Source of the DNA: DASYUM01 sp036001225 | GTDB lineage: Bacteria; Methylomirabilota; Methylomirabilia; Rokubacteriales; DASRDR01 | NCBI GenBank assembly: GCA_036001225.1 | Contig: DASYUM010000307.1 | Location: forward strand, 1-38,658 | Length of the DNA stretch: 38,658 bases | Direction of reading: 5' to 3' | Shown here: in pieces, positions 1 through 7,792 of the stretch | How the letters are laid out: each line of letters starts with the position of its first letter | Position numbering within the stretch: the first letter of the stretch is position 1 | The notes under the pieces: generated by a model | The model's input: only the letters and a program-made list of their open reading frames with translations | What the model was told of the DNA's origin: nothing | Databases searched by the model: none | Made by a program: the position numbers and the translations under genes

Positions 1-17
1 CCCCCCCCCCCCCCCCC
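1..17. repeat. 17-base poly-C tract at the window edge
   Basis: The first 17 bases are all C, followed at once by the 3' end of trxB. A homopolymer of this length occurs nowhere else in the window. It could be a real tract just downstream of trxB or an artefact at a contig end; the sequence alone cannot decide. Confidence 0.6.
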
Positions 18-23
18 GATGCC

Positions 24-959
24 CTAGTGGCCCTCGGCCTCCAGGAAGCGCTCGGCGTCGATGGCGGCCATGCAGCCGGTGCCGGCGGCCGTCACCGCCT
101 GGCGGTAGATGTGGTCGGCCACGTCGCCGCCGGCGAAGACGCCGGGGACGCTGGTCCGGGTCGAGCCCTGGGCGGTCACGATGTAGCCGCCGGGGTCCAG
201 CTCGAGCTGGCCGGCGAAGAGCTGGGTGTTCGGGGTGTGGCCGATGGCGACGAAGACGCCGCCCACCGGGTGGTCGGTGAGGTCGCCGGTCTTGAGGTTC
301 CGCAGGCGGATGCCGGTGACCTTCCCCTTGTCGACGTCGAAGAGGTCGTCGACCACGCTGTCCCAGATCCAGGAGATCTTCGGGTTCCGCCGGGCCCGGT
401 CCTGCATGATCTTGGAGGCCCGCAGCGAGTCCCGCCGGTGGACCACGCTGACGTTGTTGGCAAACTTGGTGAGGAAGTTCGCCTCCTCCATCGCCGAGTC
501 GCCGCCGCCGATCACCGCCAGGTCCTGCCCTTTGAAGAAGAACCCGTCGCAGGTGGCGCAGGTGGAGAGTCCGCGGCCGAGGAGCTTCGTCTCGGCGGCA
601 AGCCCGAGCATCTTCGCCGAGGCGCCGCTGGCGATGATGAGGGTCTGGCTCTCGTAGGCGCGCTCGGCCGTCTTGACCGTGAACGGCCGATGGAACAGGT
701 CCACGGCGACGGCATCCTCGTCGATGAACTCGGCCCCGAACCGCTCGGCCTGACGCCGCATGACGTCCATCAGGTCGGGGCCGAGGATGGCCTCCGCGAA
801 GCCGGGGTAGTTCTCGACCTCGCTGGTGAGGGTGAGCTGGCCGCCCGGCTGGCTCCCGGCGAGGACCAGCGGCGCCAGGTTGGCGCGCCCGCTGTAGATG
901 GCGGCGGTCAGGCCGGCTGGCCCCGTGCCGAGGATGATCACTTTCCGGACGTCACTCAC
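24..959 (-). CDS. trxB: Thioredoxin reductase (NADPH)
   Basis: This cytoplasmic FAD enzyme passes electrons from NADPH to thioredoxin. The 311-residue product has the length expected of low-molecular-weight bacterial TrxB. Visible motifs are an N-terminal FAD-binding GTGPAGLTAA, the redox-active CATC (in STCATCDG), a second Rossmann motif GGGDSAMEEA for NADPH followed by the HRRD segment, and a C-terminal GVFAGGDVAD that contacts FAD. The start is GTG at 959; a GGGAGG sequence lies about 10 bases upstream. The gene follows the cold-shock gene on the same strand but is separated from it by a good intrinsic terminator, so it probably has its own promoter. The identification is secure; the choice of start is slightly less so. 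Confidence 0.97.
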   Translation of the reverse strand: MSDVRKVIILGTGPAGLTAAIYSGRANLAPLVLAGSQPGGQLTLTSEVENYPGFAEAILGPDLMDVMRRQAERFGAEFIDEDAVAVDLFHRPFTVKTAERAYESQTLIIASGASAKMLGLAAETKLLGRGLSTCATCDGFFFKGQDLAVIGGGDSAMEEANFLTKFANNVSVVHRRDSLRASKIMQDRARRNPKISWIWDSVVDDLFDVDKGKVTGIRLRNLKTGDLTDHPVGGVFVAIGHTPNTQLFAGQLELDPGGYIVTAQGSTRTSVPGVFAGGDVADHIYRQAVTAAGTGCMAAIDAERFLEAEGH

Positions 960-980
960 GCGCCACGCGCCTCCCTGCCG

Positions 981-986
981 ATTATA
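981..986 (-). promoter_or_regulatory. Possible -10 box of trxB
   Basis: On the minus strand this reads TATAAT, a perfect -10 hexamer, 22 bases upstream of the trxB GTG and downstream of the csp terminator. No convincing -35 hexamer is present at 16-18 bases, so this is a tentative call. Confidence 0.35.
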
Positions 987-1027
987 AGATACCGACCGCC
1001 CCCGCCGGGATGCCGGCCCGGAAACAA

Positions 1028-1060
1028 AACGGCCCCGGGAGCCGCGCCCCCAGGGCCGTT
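1028..1060 (-). terminator. Intrinsic terminator of the cold-shock gene
   Basis: Positions 1028-1035 and 1053-1060 are perfect 8-base inverted repeats (AACGGCCC/GGGCCGTT). On the minus strand the stem ends in TTTT and is followed by GTTT. It lies just downstream of the csp stop codon and upstream of trxB. Confidence 0.75.
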
Positions 1061-1082
1061 CTCGCTGTCGTGACCGTGCCGG

Positions 1083-1286
1083 TTACTTCTTGGTGACGTT
1101 GGCCGCCTGCTTGCCCTTGGGGCCCTCCACGACGTCGAACTCCACCGCCTGGCCTTCGGCCAGCGTGCGGAAGCCCGCGCCCTGGATGGCGGAATAGTGG
1201 ACGAAGACGTCCTCCCCGCCCGGGCGCTCGATGAAGCCGTAGCCCTTGGCCTCGTTGAACCACTTCACGATGCCGCTCTCGCGCAT
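1083..1286 (-). CDS. csp: Cold-shock domain protein (CspA family)
   Basis: A 67-residue single OB-fold cold-shock protein that binds single-stranded RNA and DNA and acts as an RNA chaperone. It carries the RNP1 motif KGYGFIE and the RNP2-like DVFVHYSAI, and ends in the usual GPKGKQAANV-type strand. The reading frame extends upstream to 1331, but ATG at 1286 is preceded by a strong AAGGAG about 9 bases away and gives the typical family length. The gene has a good promoter of its own and a leader of roughly 120 bases that contains an intrinsic-terminator-like hairpin (1330-1363), suggesting control after transcription starts. Cold-shock proteins are known to melt such hairpins, so autoregulation is plausible but inferred. 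Confidence 0.96.
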   Translation of the reverse strand: MRESGIVKWFNEAKGYGFIERPGGEDVFVHYSAIQGAGFRTLAEGQAVEFDVVEGPKGKQAANVTKK

Positions 1287-1329
1287 TCCGTCGGTCTCCT
1301 TCCGTTCAGCTGGGGGCTGGGCGGCCAAC

Positions 1330-1363
1330 AAAAAACCGCAAGGGCCTTCGGGAGCCCTTGCGG
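1330..1363 (-). terminator. Terminator-like hairpin in the csp leader
   Basis: A perfect 10-base-pair stem (CCGCAAGGGC, 1336-1345, against 1354-1363) with an 8-base loop is followed on the minus strand by six T residues (1335-1330). It lies between the csp promoter (1417-1446) and the csp start (1286), so a transcript from that promoter must read through it. It could equally end transcripts arriving from the upstream HAD gene. Confidence 0.8.
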
Positions 1364-1416
1364 CGGGATCGCATCCGATCGCCTAACGAGCGGCCTACCC
1401 CGTCAGTCAGGGGTGC

Positions 1417-1446
1417 ATTCTACGGGGCGCCGGGCCGCGCCGTCAA
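1417..1446 (-). promoter_or_regulatory. Sigma-70-type promoter of csp
   Basis: On the minus strand TTGACG (1446-1441) is followed after 18 bases by TAGAAT (1422-1417). Each hexamer matches consensus at five of six positions. The predicted start is near 1410, which gives a leader of about 120 bases before the csp ATG. Confidence 0.75.
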
Positions 1447-1494
1447 GCTCGTTTTTCGCCCGGCAGCCCGGCAAATCCCAACGGCGACGGCCGG

Positions 1495-2265
1495 TTAGCC
1501 CGCTCCTTCTCCGCTGGGGCCTTCGAGGATCGAGCGCAGATCTGCGAGGCGGGCGAGGATGAAATCGGGCGCCAGCACCCCCTCGGGAAACAGCGCGCCC
1601 TCCGGGTTGAACCAGGCAACCGGCATCCCGATGCCCTTGGCGCCGGCCACGTCGATCTCCGGCCGGTCGCCGATGAAGAGACACTCCGCGGCGCCGACCC
1701 CGAGCGCGCGGAAGGCCGCCTCGTAGATCCGGGGGCTCGGCTTTCGCCAGCCCACGCCGTCGGAGACGACGACCGCGTCGAAGCGGTCGAGGATGCCGCC
1801 CTCGGCCAGGATCCGCCGCACGGTGGGGGTGTAGTCGAAGTTCGAGACGAGTCCCAGCCGGTAGCGGCCGGCCAGCCAGTCGAGCAGCTCGGGCCGGCCC
1901 GGCAGCGGCTCGGCCGCCACGGCCAGGCAGCTCGCGTGGAGGCCGATCAGCCGCTCGGTCAGCTCGCGCGGCATCGCGGCGGGATCGACGCCGAGGCGGG
2001 CGTAGCAAAAGCCGAACCGCTCGAGCGCCGGCACCTCGCGATGCTCGGGGCCCCGCCGCGCCTCGGCGTCCCGGTAGCTCGCCACGAACGCGTCGTAGAA
2101 GGCCTCGATGGTCACCCCCGGCAGCGCGGGCGCCGCCACCGGGTAGAGGCAAGCGACCGAGGAGTGGACCTCCCGGCCGTTCAAGCGGGCCAGCGGCAGG
2201 CGGTCGCGGTTGAACCGGACCAGCGTGTCGAACATGTCGAAGAGAACCGTCGTGTAACGGGCCAT
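1495..2265 (-). CDS. HAD-superfamily hydrolase
   Basis: A 256-residue haloacid-dehalogenase-type phosphatase or dehalogenase. Motif I is DMFDT (residues 10-14, nucleophile and acid/base aspartates); motif II is the Ser in LVSNFD; motif III the Lys in WRKPSPRIYEAA; motif IV is LFIGDRPEIDVAGAKG. A helical cap domain fills the region between motifs I and II, so it is a type C1 HAD protein, resembling YjjG-like or 2-haloacid dehalogenase-like members. The substrate cannot be told from sequence. It starts 21 bases upstream-to-downstream of nothing overlapping: the preceding gene on this strand is the csp-distal metE(C), whose stop lies 21 bases before this ATG, so co-transcription with metE is likely. 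Confidence 0.85.
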   Translation of the reverse strand: MARYTTVLFDMFDTLVRFNRDRLPLARLNGREVHSSVACLYPVAAPALPGVTIEAFYDAFVASYRDAEARRGPEHREVPALERFGFCYARLGVDPAAMPRELTERLIGLHASCLAVAAEPLPGRPELLDWLAGRYRLGLVSNFDYTPTVRRILAEGGILDRFDAVVVSDGVGWRKPSPRIYEAAFRALGVGAAECLFIGDRPEIDVAGAKGIGMPVAWFNPEGALFPEGVLAPDFILARLADLRSILEGPSGEGAG

Positions 2266-2286
2266 AGGGCGGGGGCGCGGTGAGCC

Positions 2287-3288
2287 TCAGGGGAGCGAGG
2301 CCCGCACCTCGCGCACGCCGGTCATCATCGCGGTGAGCTTCCCCCGCGCCTCCTCGACGGTGCGCGTCTTGAGCCCGCAGTCCGGATCGACCCAGATCCG
2401 CTCGGCGGGAAGGAGGCCGAGGCCCCGCCGGATGCGGCCCCGCACCTCGTCGCTCGCCTCCACCGCGTGGTGGTGGACGTCGAGGACGCCCAGCGAGAGA
2501 TCCTTGGTGAACGGGTCCTTCTCGAACATCGCCAGGAGGTCGAGGGCGCTGTGCGAGATCGCCAGGTCGAGATTATCGACCGGCAGGTCGAGGAGCCCGG
2601 GATAAATGGTCTCGAACGCGCCGAAGCAGGCGTGCACGATGTAGTAGGCCGGCAGCCCGTCCACCACGGCGTGCATCGCCTCCACCGCGAACGGCAGCTC
2701 CTCGGGTCGCACCGACAGTGCCGGCTCGTCGATCTGAACGATCTTCGCCCCCGCCTCCAGCAGCGCCGCCAGCTCCTTGCGGACCTCGCGGGCCAGGGCC
2801 AGGCAGGCGGCCTTCCGGTCGGGGTAGTGGTCGTCGAAGGACCAGTCCATGATCGTGTAGGGGCCGGTCAGCATCCCCTTCACCGGCCGCGCGGTGAGCG
2901 ACTGGGTCCAGCGCCACCAATCCACGGTGATGGGGCCCGGCCAGGCCACCTCGCCGACGATGACGGGCTTGTGATAGTAGCGGTTGCCGTAGGAGCGGAC
3001 CAGCCCGCCCCGGGCGAACCCGCGCAGCGTCTCGGCGAAGTAGGCGACCATGTCCCCCCGGTACTGCTCGCCGTCCACCAGGACGTCCACGCCCAGCTCT
3101 TCTTGGGTCCGGATCCAGTACTCGGTCGCCTGGCGCTCGAGGCGGTCCAGCTCGGCCCGCGTGATCGCGTTCCGCGCGACCTTGGCCCGCGCCTCGGTCA
3201 GATACTCGGGCTTGGGGAAGCTGCCCACCGTGGATGTCGGCAGCAGCGGGAGGTCGAGGCCGAGGGCGGTGAGCTTGGCGCGGCTCAT
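2287..3288 (-). CDS. metE: Cobalamin-independent methionine synthase, catalytic (C-terminal-type) half
   Basis: A 333-residue TIM-barrel protein of the MetE/UROD-like family, matching the C-terminal catalytic half of full-length MetE (about 750 residues). The N-terminus has TSTVGSFPKP, typical of this half. Zinc-site features seen are the His-x-Cys in IVHACFG and the Cys in DPDCGLKTR; the glutamate ligand of E. coli MetE is not obvious at the aligned position. The reaction should be methyl transfer to homocysteine; stand-alone halves in archaea and some bacteria may take the methyl group from a corrinoid protein rather than folate (family knowledge). The ATG overlaps the stop of the preceding N-terminal-like gene by four bases (ATGA), showing translational coupling. 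Confidence 0.85.
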   Translation of the reverse strand: MSRAKLTALGLDLPLLPTSTVGSFPKPEYLTEARAKVARNAITRAELDRLERQATEYWIRTQEELGVDVLVDGEQYRGDMVAYFAETLRGFARGGLVRSYGNRYYHKPVIVGEVAWPGPITVDWWRWTQSLTARPVKGMLTGPYTIMDWSFDDHYPDRKAACLALAREVRKELAALLEAGAKIVQIDEPALSVRPEELPFAVEAMHAVVDGLPAYYIVHACFGAFETIYPGLLDLPVDNLDLAISHSALDLLAMFEKDPFTKDLSLGVLDVHHHAVEASDEVRGRIRRGLGLLPAERIWVDPDCGLKTRTVEEARGKLTAMMTGVREVRASLP

Positions 3289-4271
3289 CGGGCGCTCCTT
3301 CCGTACCCGCGGGCTAGTCGACCCAGCGTCTCCAGCTTGGCCCGGGCCCGCGCGCGGGGCAAGAACTCAAGGCCGCACGACGGCCCGAGGTACGCGGTCT
3401 CGCCGAGACGTGGCAGCACCTGGTCCAGGACCGGGTAGACGGCCGCCGCGGTCTCCAGCTTGGTGTTCCGGCCATCGATGACGCCGAGCCCGAGCACCTT
3501 CGCCGAGCCGGATTCGGCGATCCGCCGGCCGAGCTTCGGGCTATAGGTCAAGTCGAACCCCAGCACGTCCACCGGGAGCGACTGCAAGTCGTCGTACAGC
3601 GGGAGGGCGTCGCCGAAGTAGGTGTAGCAGGCCAGCCGGGCCCTCCCCCGGGCGGCCGCCAGCGTGGCCAGCGTCTGCCGCACGACGTCGATGTCCTCCG
3701 GGTGCTGGAGCAGGTACGGCTCGTCCACCTGGATCAGCTCGGCCCCGGCGCCGGCCAGATCGCTGACCTCCTGGGCCAGGACCTCGGCGTAGGCCTCGGC
3801 CAGCGCGCGACGGCTCTTGTGGCCACCTTCGAGGATCGAGCCCTGGGCCAGGCTGTAGGGACCCGTCAGCACCGGCTTGACCGGGCGCGGCGCCGCCGCC
3901 GCGGCGGCCACCTCGAACTCGCGGCGGAGGATCGGTCCGCGGCGAGCAAGGGCGCCGGCCACCACGGGCTGGCGGATGTAGAAGTTGGTGTCGAAGTAGC
4001 GGAGGAGCCCGTCAATCGTCACGTTGGTCAGCCCCCGGGCGAGGTGCGAGATCGGATCGTACCAGCGCACCTGGCCGTCGGTCGGCAGCTCCACCCCGGC
4101 CGCGATCTGCTCGGCGACCACCTCGCGGGTGACCGCGTCCTCCACCGCCTGCCACTCGGCTTCGGTGATCTCGCCCCGCTCTCGCTGGGCGTAGGCCCGG
4201 CGGTGACGCTGGCTCTCGGGGCTGTCGCCGATCCGGGGGTACGAGCCCGTGCTGGCCGCGATCAACTGCAT
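3285..4271 (-). CDS. MetE-like protein, N-terminal-type half
   Basis: A 328-residue homologue of the N-terminal domain of cobalamin-independent methionine synthase. It begins ASTGSYPRIG and continues with GEITEAEWQAVED and GQVRWYDPISHLARG, the pattern of the MetE N-terminal barrel, and has ACYTYFGD where the catalytic half has the zinc-binding His-x-Cys, so it probably does not bind zinc itself. The C-terminal GPSCGLEFLPR motif is shared with archaeal MetE-like proteins. It lies immediately upstream of and overlaps the catalytic half, in the same order as in a fused MetE, so the two probably work as one complex. An alternative is a separate methyltransferase role. Confidence 0.8.
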   Translation of the reverse strand: MQLIAASTGSYPRIGDSPESQRHRRAYAQRERGEITEAEWQAVEDAVTREVVAEQIAAGVELPTDGQVRWYDPISHLARGLTNVTIDGLLRYFDTNFYIRQPVVAGALARRGPILRREFEVAAAAAAPRPVKPVLTGPYSLAQGSILEGGHKSRRALAEAYAEVLAQEVSDLAGAGAELIQVDEPYLLQHPEDIDVVRQTLATLAAARGRARLACYTYFGDALPLYDDLQSLPVDVLGFDLTYSPKLGRRIAESGSAKVLGLGVIDGRNTKLETAAAVYPVLDQVLPRLGETAYLGPSCGLEFLPRARARAKLETLGRLARGYGRSAR

Positions 4272-4313
4272 CCGTTCCCTCCTGCCGCCGCGACTTCCCT
4301 CGTCATCTTCAGA

Positions 4314-4739
4314 TTATGCACGGCCGGGCAGCGGCTTGCGCGCCGCGTAGCCCTCGTCGAGGCGGTGCCAGAAGCAGATCTGTTGCTCTCCGACCCGCCA
4401 GCAGAGGTTCACCTCGCGGTCGTCGAGAAGCGCCGGGAAGTCCACCAGGCCGAGCCCCAGATCCTTGGGGACGCCGCCCAGCGTGACGATGTCGCCCAAC
4501 TTCTCCCGCAGCTCCGCCGTGAGTCGGGCCAGGCGGCCCTTGCGGGCCCGCCAGAATTCCTGGCTGATCCGGACACCGCCCGCGAGCATGATCGCTCGCT
4601 GGGCGGCCTGGAGGGCGGCCCGTGTCTCCCCGGCGGCCGCGTGACACTGCATGACGCGCCCCATCAGGAACTCCAGGCGCGGGATGAGCCGCTCGGCTTC
4701 CTCGACGGTGAAGTACCTCTTCGCCTCGTCAGGCATCAT
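4314..4739 (-). CDS. DUF2203 family protein
   Basis: A 141-residue protein beginning MMPDEAKRYFTVEEAERLIP, followed by a long helical region (about residues 20-80) and a C-terminal stretch with KDLGLGLVDFPALLDDREVNLCWRVGEQQICFWHRLDEGY. This arrangement matches DUF2203, whose function is unknown. The frame is open to 4865, but the ATG at 4739 (or the adjacent one at 4736) touches the stop codon of the upstream cupin (TGATG), fitting translational coupling. It is probably the penultimate step of the glc-cupin segment before the metE pair, 42 bases from metE(N). Confidence 0.8.
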   Translation of the reverse strand: MMPDEAKRYFTVEEAERLIPRLEFLMGRVMQCHAAAGETRAALQAAQRAIMLAGGVRISQEFWRARKGRLARLTAELREKLGDIVTLGGVPKDLGLGLVDFPALLDDREVNLCWRVGEQQICFWHRLDEGYAARKPLPGRA

Positions 4740-5071
4740 CACCCGTGGGTATGGGGCGGCGGCGGAACGACGACGACGAGGACGACCAGGGGAACGTCGC
4801 CCGGATTCGCCAGCCCGTGCTCCATGCCGGCCGGCGCGACGACGAGCACGCCGGGCTCGAGCCACTGCTCCTCGGCGCCAACGCGGATGCGGCCGACGCC
4901 CTCAATCCCGAGGTAGAGCTTGTCCTGATCCGCGTGGGTATGGGGCGCCTGCCCTTGACCGGGCCTCAGGCAGTAGAGATCGGCCTGACAGCGCGCGGTG
5001 CCGGCCAGACGGTGGCGGGCGAGCTTCGTGTCCTGGTACGCCACCCGGTCGCGAAGGCGGATCCGCTCCAC
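4739..5071 (-). CDS. Small cupin-domain protein
   Basis: A 110-residue single-domain cupin. The metal-binding motif 1 is seen as PHTHADQDKLYLGIEGVG and motif 2 as PAGMEHGLANPG, giving three His ligands and one acidic ligand. The protein ends in a Pro run and HTHG, which could be a further metal-binding tail. GTG at 5071 lies two bases after the glcF stop; an in-frame GTG at 5089 would overlap glcF. The position directly after glcF suggests a role tied to glycolate or 2-oxoacid metabolism, but no substrate can be named. Confidence 0.8.
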   Translation of the reverse strand: MERIRLRDRVAYQDTKLARHRLAGTARCQADLYCLRPGQGQAPHTHADQDKLYLGIEGVGRIRVGAEEQWLEPGVLVVAPAGMEHGLANPGDVPLVVLVVVVPPPPHTHG

Positions 5072-5073
5072 CG

Positions 5074-6387
5074 TTAGGCCCGCGCCCACGCCGGCGCCGT
5101 GCCTTCCACCGACCACGATAGGAGCTCGACCGGATGGTGCGCGCGAACGGTCAGCCCGCGCTCGGCGAGGCCCATCCGGAGCTGGAGGAGGCAGCCGGGA
5201 TTGCCGCTGACGACGACCTGGGCGCCGGTCTCGGCGATCCGGTCGAGCTTGCGCCGGAGCAGCTCCCCCGCGATCTCGGGCTGAAGCAGGTTGTACACGC
5301 CCGCCGAGCCGCAGCAGAAGTCGGCCTCCGGCAGCTCGACCAGCCGCAGATCCGGAATCGCCCGGAGCAGCGCCCGCGGCGCCTCGCGCACGCGCTGGCC
5401 GTGGGCAAGATGACACGGCTCGTGGTACGTCACGGTCAGCGGCAGCGGATGGCGCGGCTCGGGCAGCGCGGCCGCCAGCAGCTCGGTCACGTCGCGGACC
5501 CGGCCGGCGAGGGCGGCGGCCGCCGGCTCGTCGTCGAGCAGGTGGCCGTAGTCACGGAGCGCCGTCCCGCAGCCCGCCGCGTTGGTGACGATCCAGTCGG
5601 CTCCCTCGAGCGCCGCCACGTTGGCACGGGCGAGCCGCCGCGCTCCCGGCCGGTCGCCCCAGTGCAGGTGAAGTGCGCCGCAGCAGCGCTGGGCCGGCGG
5701 GACGAGGACGGTGTAGCCGGCGCGGCTCAGCAGCCGCGCCGTCGCCCGGTTCACCTCGGGGAACAGCAGGGCCTGGACGCACCCGCTGAGGAGCGCGACC
5801 GTGCCCCGCGAGGGGCCGGGGGGATCCAGACGGGCGGGCAGCGCCTCGCCGGTGCCGCCGTCGAGGACCGGCAGGAGCCGCTCCATGGCCCAGAGCCGCG
5901 GGACGGGCCGGAGCACGCCCGAGGCCCGCACCAGGCGCTGGAGCCCCGCGCGCTGGTAGAGCCGGAGCCCCCCCAGGAGCAGACGGAGCCGCCGCGGCTC
6001 GGGGAACGTGCCCAGGATGAGCCGGCCCAGGAGGCGCCGGGCCACCGGTCGCGGCACCCGCCGCTCGATCTGGCCTCGCGTCTGCTCGAGCAGGCGGCCG
6101 AACGGCACCCCCGAGGGACAGGCGCTTTCGCAGGCCCGGCACCCCAGACAGCGGTCCATGTGGAGGACGAGGTTGTCGGTGAGCCCGATCCGCCCTTCGC
6201 GGGCCGCCCGCATGAGGTAGATCCGCCCGCGCGGCGAGTCCATCTCCTGGCCGAGCACGCGGTAGGTCGGACACTGCGGCAGGCAGATGCCGCAATGGAC
6301 GCAGTCGAGGATGCCCTCCCAGTCCGGTGGATCGTCGGTGTCGAACGCGCCGCTCGGGGGCGCGGGGTGGGTCAGGACGTCGGCCAT
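5074..6387 (-). CDS. glcF: Glycolate oxidase iron-sulfur subunit
   Basis: A 437-residue electron-transfer subunit of membrane-associated glycolate dehydrogenase. It has two [4Fe-4S] ferredoxin motifs near the N-terminus (CVHCGICLPQCP and CLGCRACESACP) and two CCG domains (CCGALHLHWGD and CCGSAGVYNLLQPE), the standard GlcF order. The frame has an earlier ATG at 6408 that overlaps glcE by 17 bases without a ribosome site; ATG at 6387, preceded by GGGGGA and five bases after the glcE stop, is preferred. Together with glcE and glcD upstream it forms a complete GlcDEF set oxidising glycolate (or D-lactate) to the 2-oxoacid with electrons passed to quinone. Confidence 0.93.
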   Translation of the reverse strand: MADVLTHPAPPSGAFDTDDPPDWEGILDCVHCGICLPQCPTYRVLGQEMDSPRGRIYLMRAAREGRIGLTDNLVLHMDRCLGCRACESACPSGVPFGRLLEQTRGQIERRVPRPVARRLLGRLILGTFPEPRRLRLLLGGLRLYQRAGLQRLVRASGVLRPVPRLWAMERLLPVLDGGTGEALPARLDPPGPSRGTVALLSGCVQALLFPEVNRATARLLSRAGYTVLVPPAQRCCGALHLHWGDRPGARRLARANVAALEGADWIVTNAAGCGTALRDYGHLLDDEPAAAALAGRVRDVTELLAAALPEPRHPLPLTVTYHEPCHLAHGQRVREAPRALLRAIPDLRLVELPEADFCCGSAGVYNLLQPEIAGELLRRKLDRIAETGAQVVVSGNPGCLLQLRMGLAERGLTVRAHHPVELLSWSVEGTAPAWARA

Positions 6388-6391
6388 GGGC

Positions 6392-7678
6392 TCAGATTCC
6401 CCCGACATAGCGGGCCGGGTTGAGCACCCCGCGAGGGTCGAACTCGGCCTTCAGTCGGCGCATGAGGTCGAGCGCCGGGCCCACGTCGCCCCAGACGTCG
6501 AGCGACGCCTTCCCGGCCGCCGGCGCGTGCTCCACGAGGCAAGGGGCTCCGAGCGGCGCCAGCCCCTCGCGGATCCGCGACACGAGCTCGCTTTCCGCCC
6601 CGCCTCCGCTGACCGTGAGGTGCAGCACGCCGTTCGCCACCTCCGCGATCGCCCGCAGGCTCCCCCGCACCACCGCCTCCACCGCACGGTAGGCCTTCAC
6701 CACGTCGGTCGGCCGCGTCCCGATCCGCAGCGTGAGGCCCTCGCCGCCGGCCGGCCACGTGGTGTCGGTCACCCGCGTCCACCAGGCCTCGGCGTCGGCG
6801 ACCGGAACCGGCGCCGCCCCGGTCCGCGCGCAGATCTCGGCGATCCGCGCCCCCTGCGCCCGCACGCCCTCGGCCACGCTGCCGACCGTGACGGCCAGCG
6901 CCGCCGGCGTCCCGGTGCGGCTGCCGAGGGTGGCCAGCGTCGCGCGGTCGAGCAGCTCCAGACGGCTCACCACGACCGGCGCGTCCATGATCCCGAGCGC
7001 GGCCTCCAGCGCCGCCTCCGGGCTCGCGAAGTCGAAGCGCCAGCTGGCCTCGGCGGCCGGCCGCGGGTGGAGCCGGAGGTTGGCGGCCACCAGGACACCC
7101 AACGTGCCCAGCGCGCCGACGTGGAGCTTCGGCATGTCGTAGCCGCTCACATTCTTGACGACACGCCCTCCGCCCTTGACCACGGTGCCGTCAGCCTGCA
7201 CGACGGTGACCCCGAGGAGCAGGTCGCGGACGGTGCCGTAGCGCGCCCGATAGGGCCCGCTGGCGCCGGTCGCGATGATCCCCCCGACCGTGGACGCCGT
7301 GGCGCGCGCCGGGTCGAGGGGCAGGAACTGCCGGAACGACCGGAGGTGCGTCTCGAGGGCGCCCAGCGTGATCCCCGCCTCGACCGACACCGTCAGATCG
7401 GCCGGCTCGTGGGCGAGGACCCGGTCCAGCCGGTGGAGGGCCAGGACGAGGTCGAGCGCGCGCGGCGGGGCCCCCCAGTGGCGGCGGGTGCCTCGACCGA
7501 GGGGCGCCACGGCCAGGCCCTCGGCCGAGGCCAGGGCGAGGCAGCGACTGACCTCCTCGACGCGCCCCGGGGCGACGACCCACCGGGGTGCTCGTCCCTC
7601 GACGGCGAAGGCCGCCGCTGCGTCCCCCTCGAGGACGTGCGAGGCGCCCACGATCTCCGCCAGCGCGGGGCCAGTCAC
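6392..7678 (-). CDS. glcE: Glycolate oxidase FAD-binding subunit
   Basis: A 428-residue flavoprotein subunit with a PCMH-type FAD fold: VVAPGRVEEVSRCLALA, then the loop PLGRGTRRHWG, TASTVGGIIATGASGPYRARYG and YDMPKLHVGALGTLGVL. GlcE is shorter and more divergent than GlcD and acts beside it in glycolate dehydrogenase. The frame is open to 7777, but the first 33 residues are Arg/Ser-rich and unlike protein; GTG at 7678 (MTGPALAEIVG) fits the family start better, although its ribosome site is weak. Between this gene and glcD lie about 160 bases carrying repeats (7754-7832). Confidence 0.88.
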   Translation of the reverse strand: MTGPALAEIVGASHVLEGDAAAAFAVEGRAPRWVVAPGRVEEVSRCLALASAEGLAVAPLGRGTRRHWGAPPRALDLVLALHRLDRVLAHEPADLTVSVEAGITLGALETHLRSFRQFLPLDPARATASTVGGIIATGASGPYRARYGTVRDLLLGVTVVQADGTVVKGGGRVVKNVSGYDMPKLHVGALGTLGVLVAANLRLHPRPAAEASWRFDFASPEAALEAALGIMDAPVVVSRLELLDRATLATLGSRTGTPAALAVTVGSVAEGVRAQGARIAEICARTGAAPVPVADAEAWWTRVTDTTWPAGGEGLTLRIGTRPTDVVKAYRAVEAVVRGSLRAIAEVANGVLHLTVSGGGAESELVSRIREGLAPLGAPCLVEHAPAAGKASLDVWGDVGPALDLMRRLKAEFDPRGVLNPARYVGGI

Positions 7679-7753
7679 AGAGCCACCGTCAGGAGGGGAC
7701 CTTCTGCGCCGGACCCGGGTCGAGGCCCGAGCCCCGCTAGGACGCAGGGAGGA

Positions 7754-7792
7754 GGCCCGCCGAGGCGTATGCCGCATACGTTGAGGCGGGCC
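7754..7792. repeat. Nested palindrome between glcD and glcE
   Basis: GGCCCGCC (7754-7761) pairs with GGCGGGCC (7785-7792), and inside it CGTATG pairs with CATACG around a three-base loop, separated by a four-base interior region that allows two G-T pairs. This would form a stable hairpin in RNA or a cruciform. Its right arm overlaps the start of the 53-bp repeat at 7780. It resembles bacterial REP/BIME-type palindromes. Confidence 0.7.
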
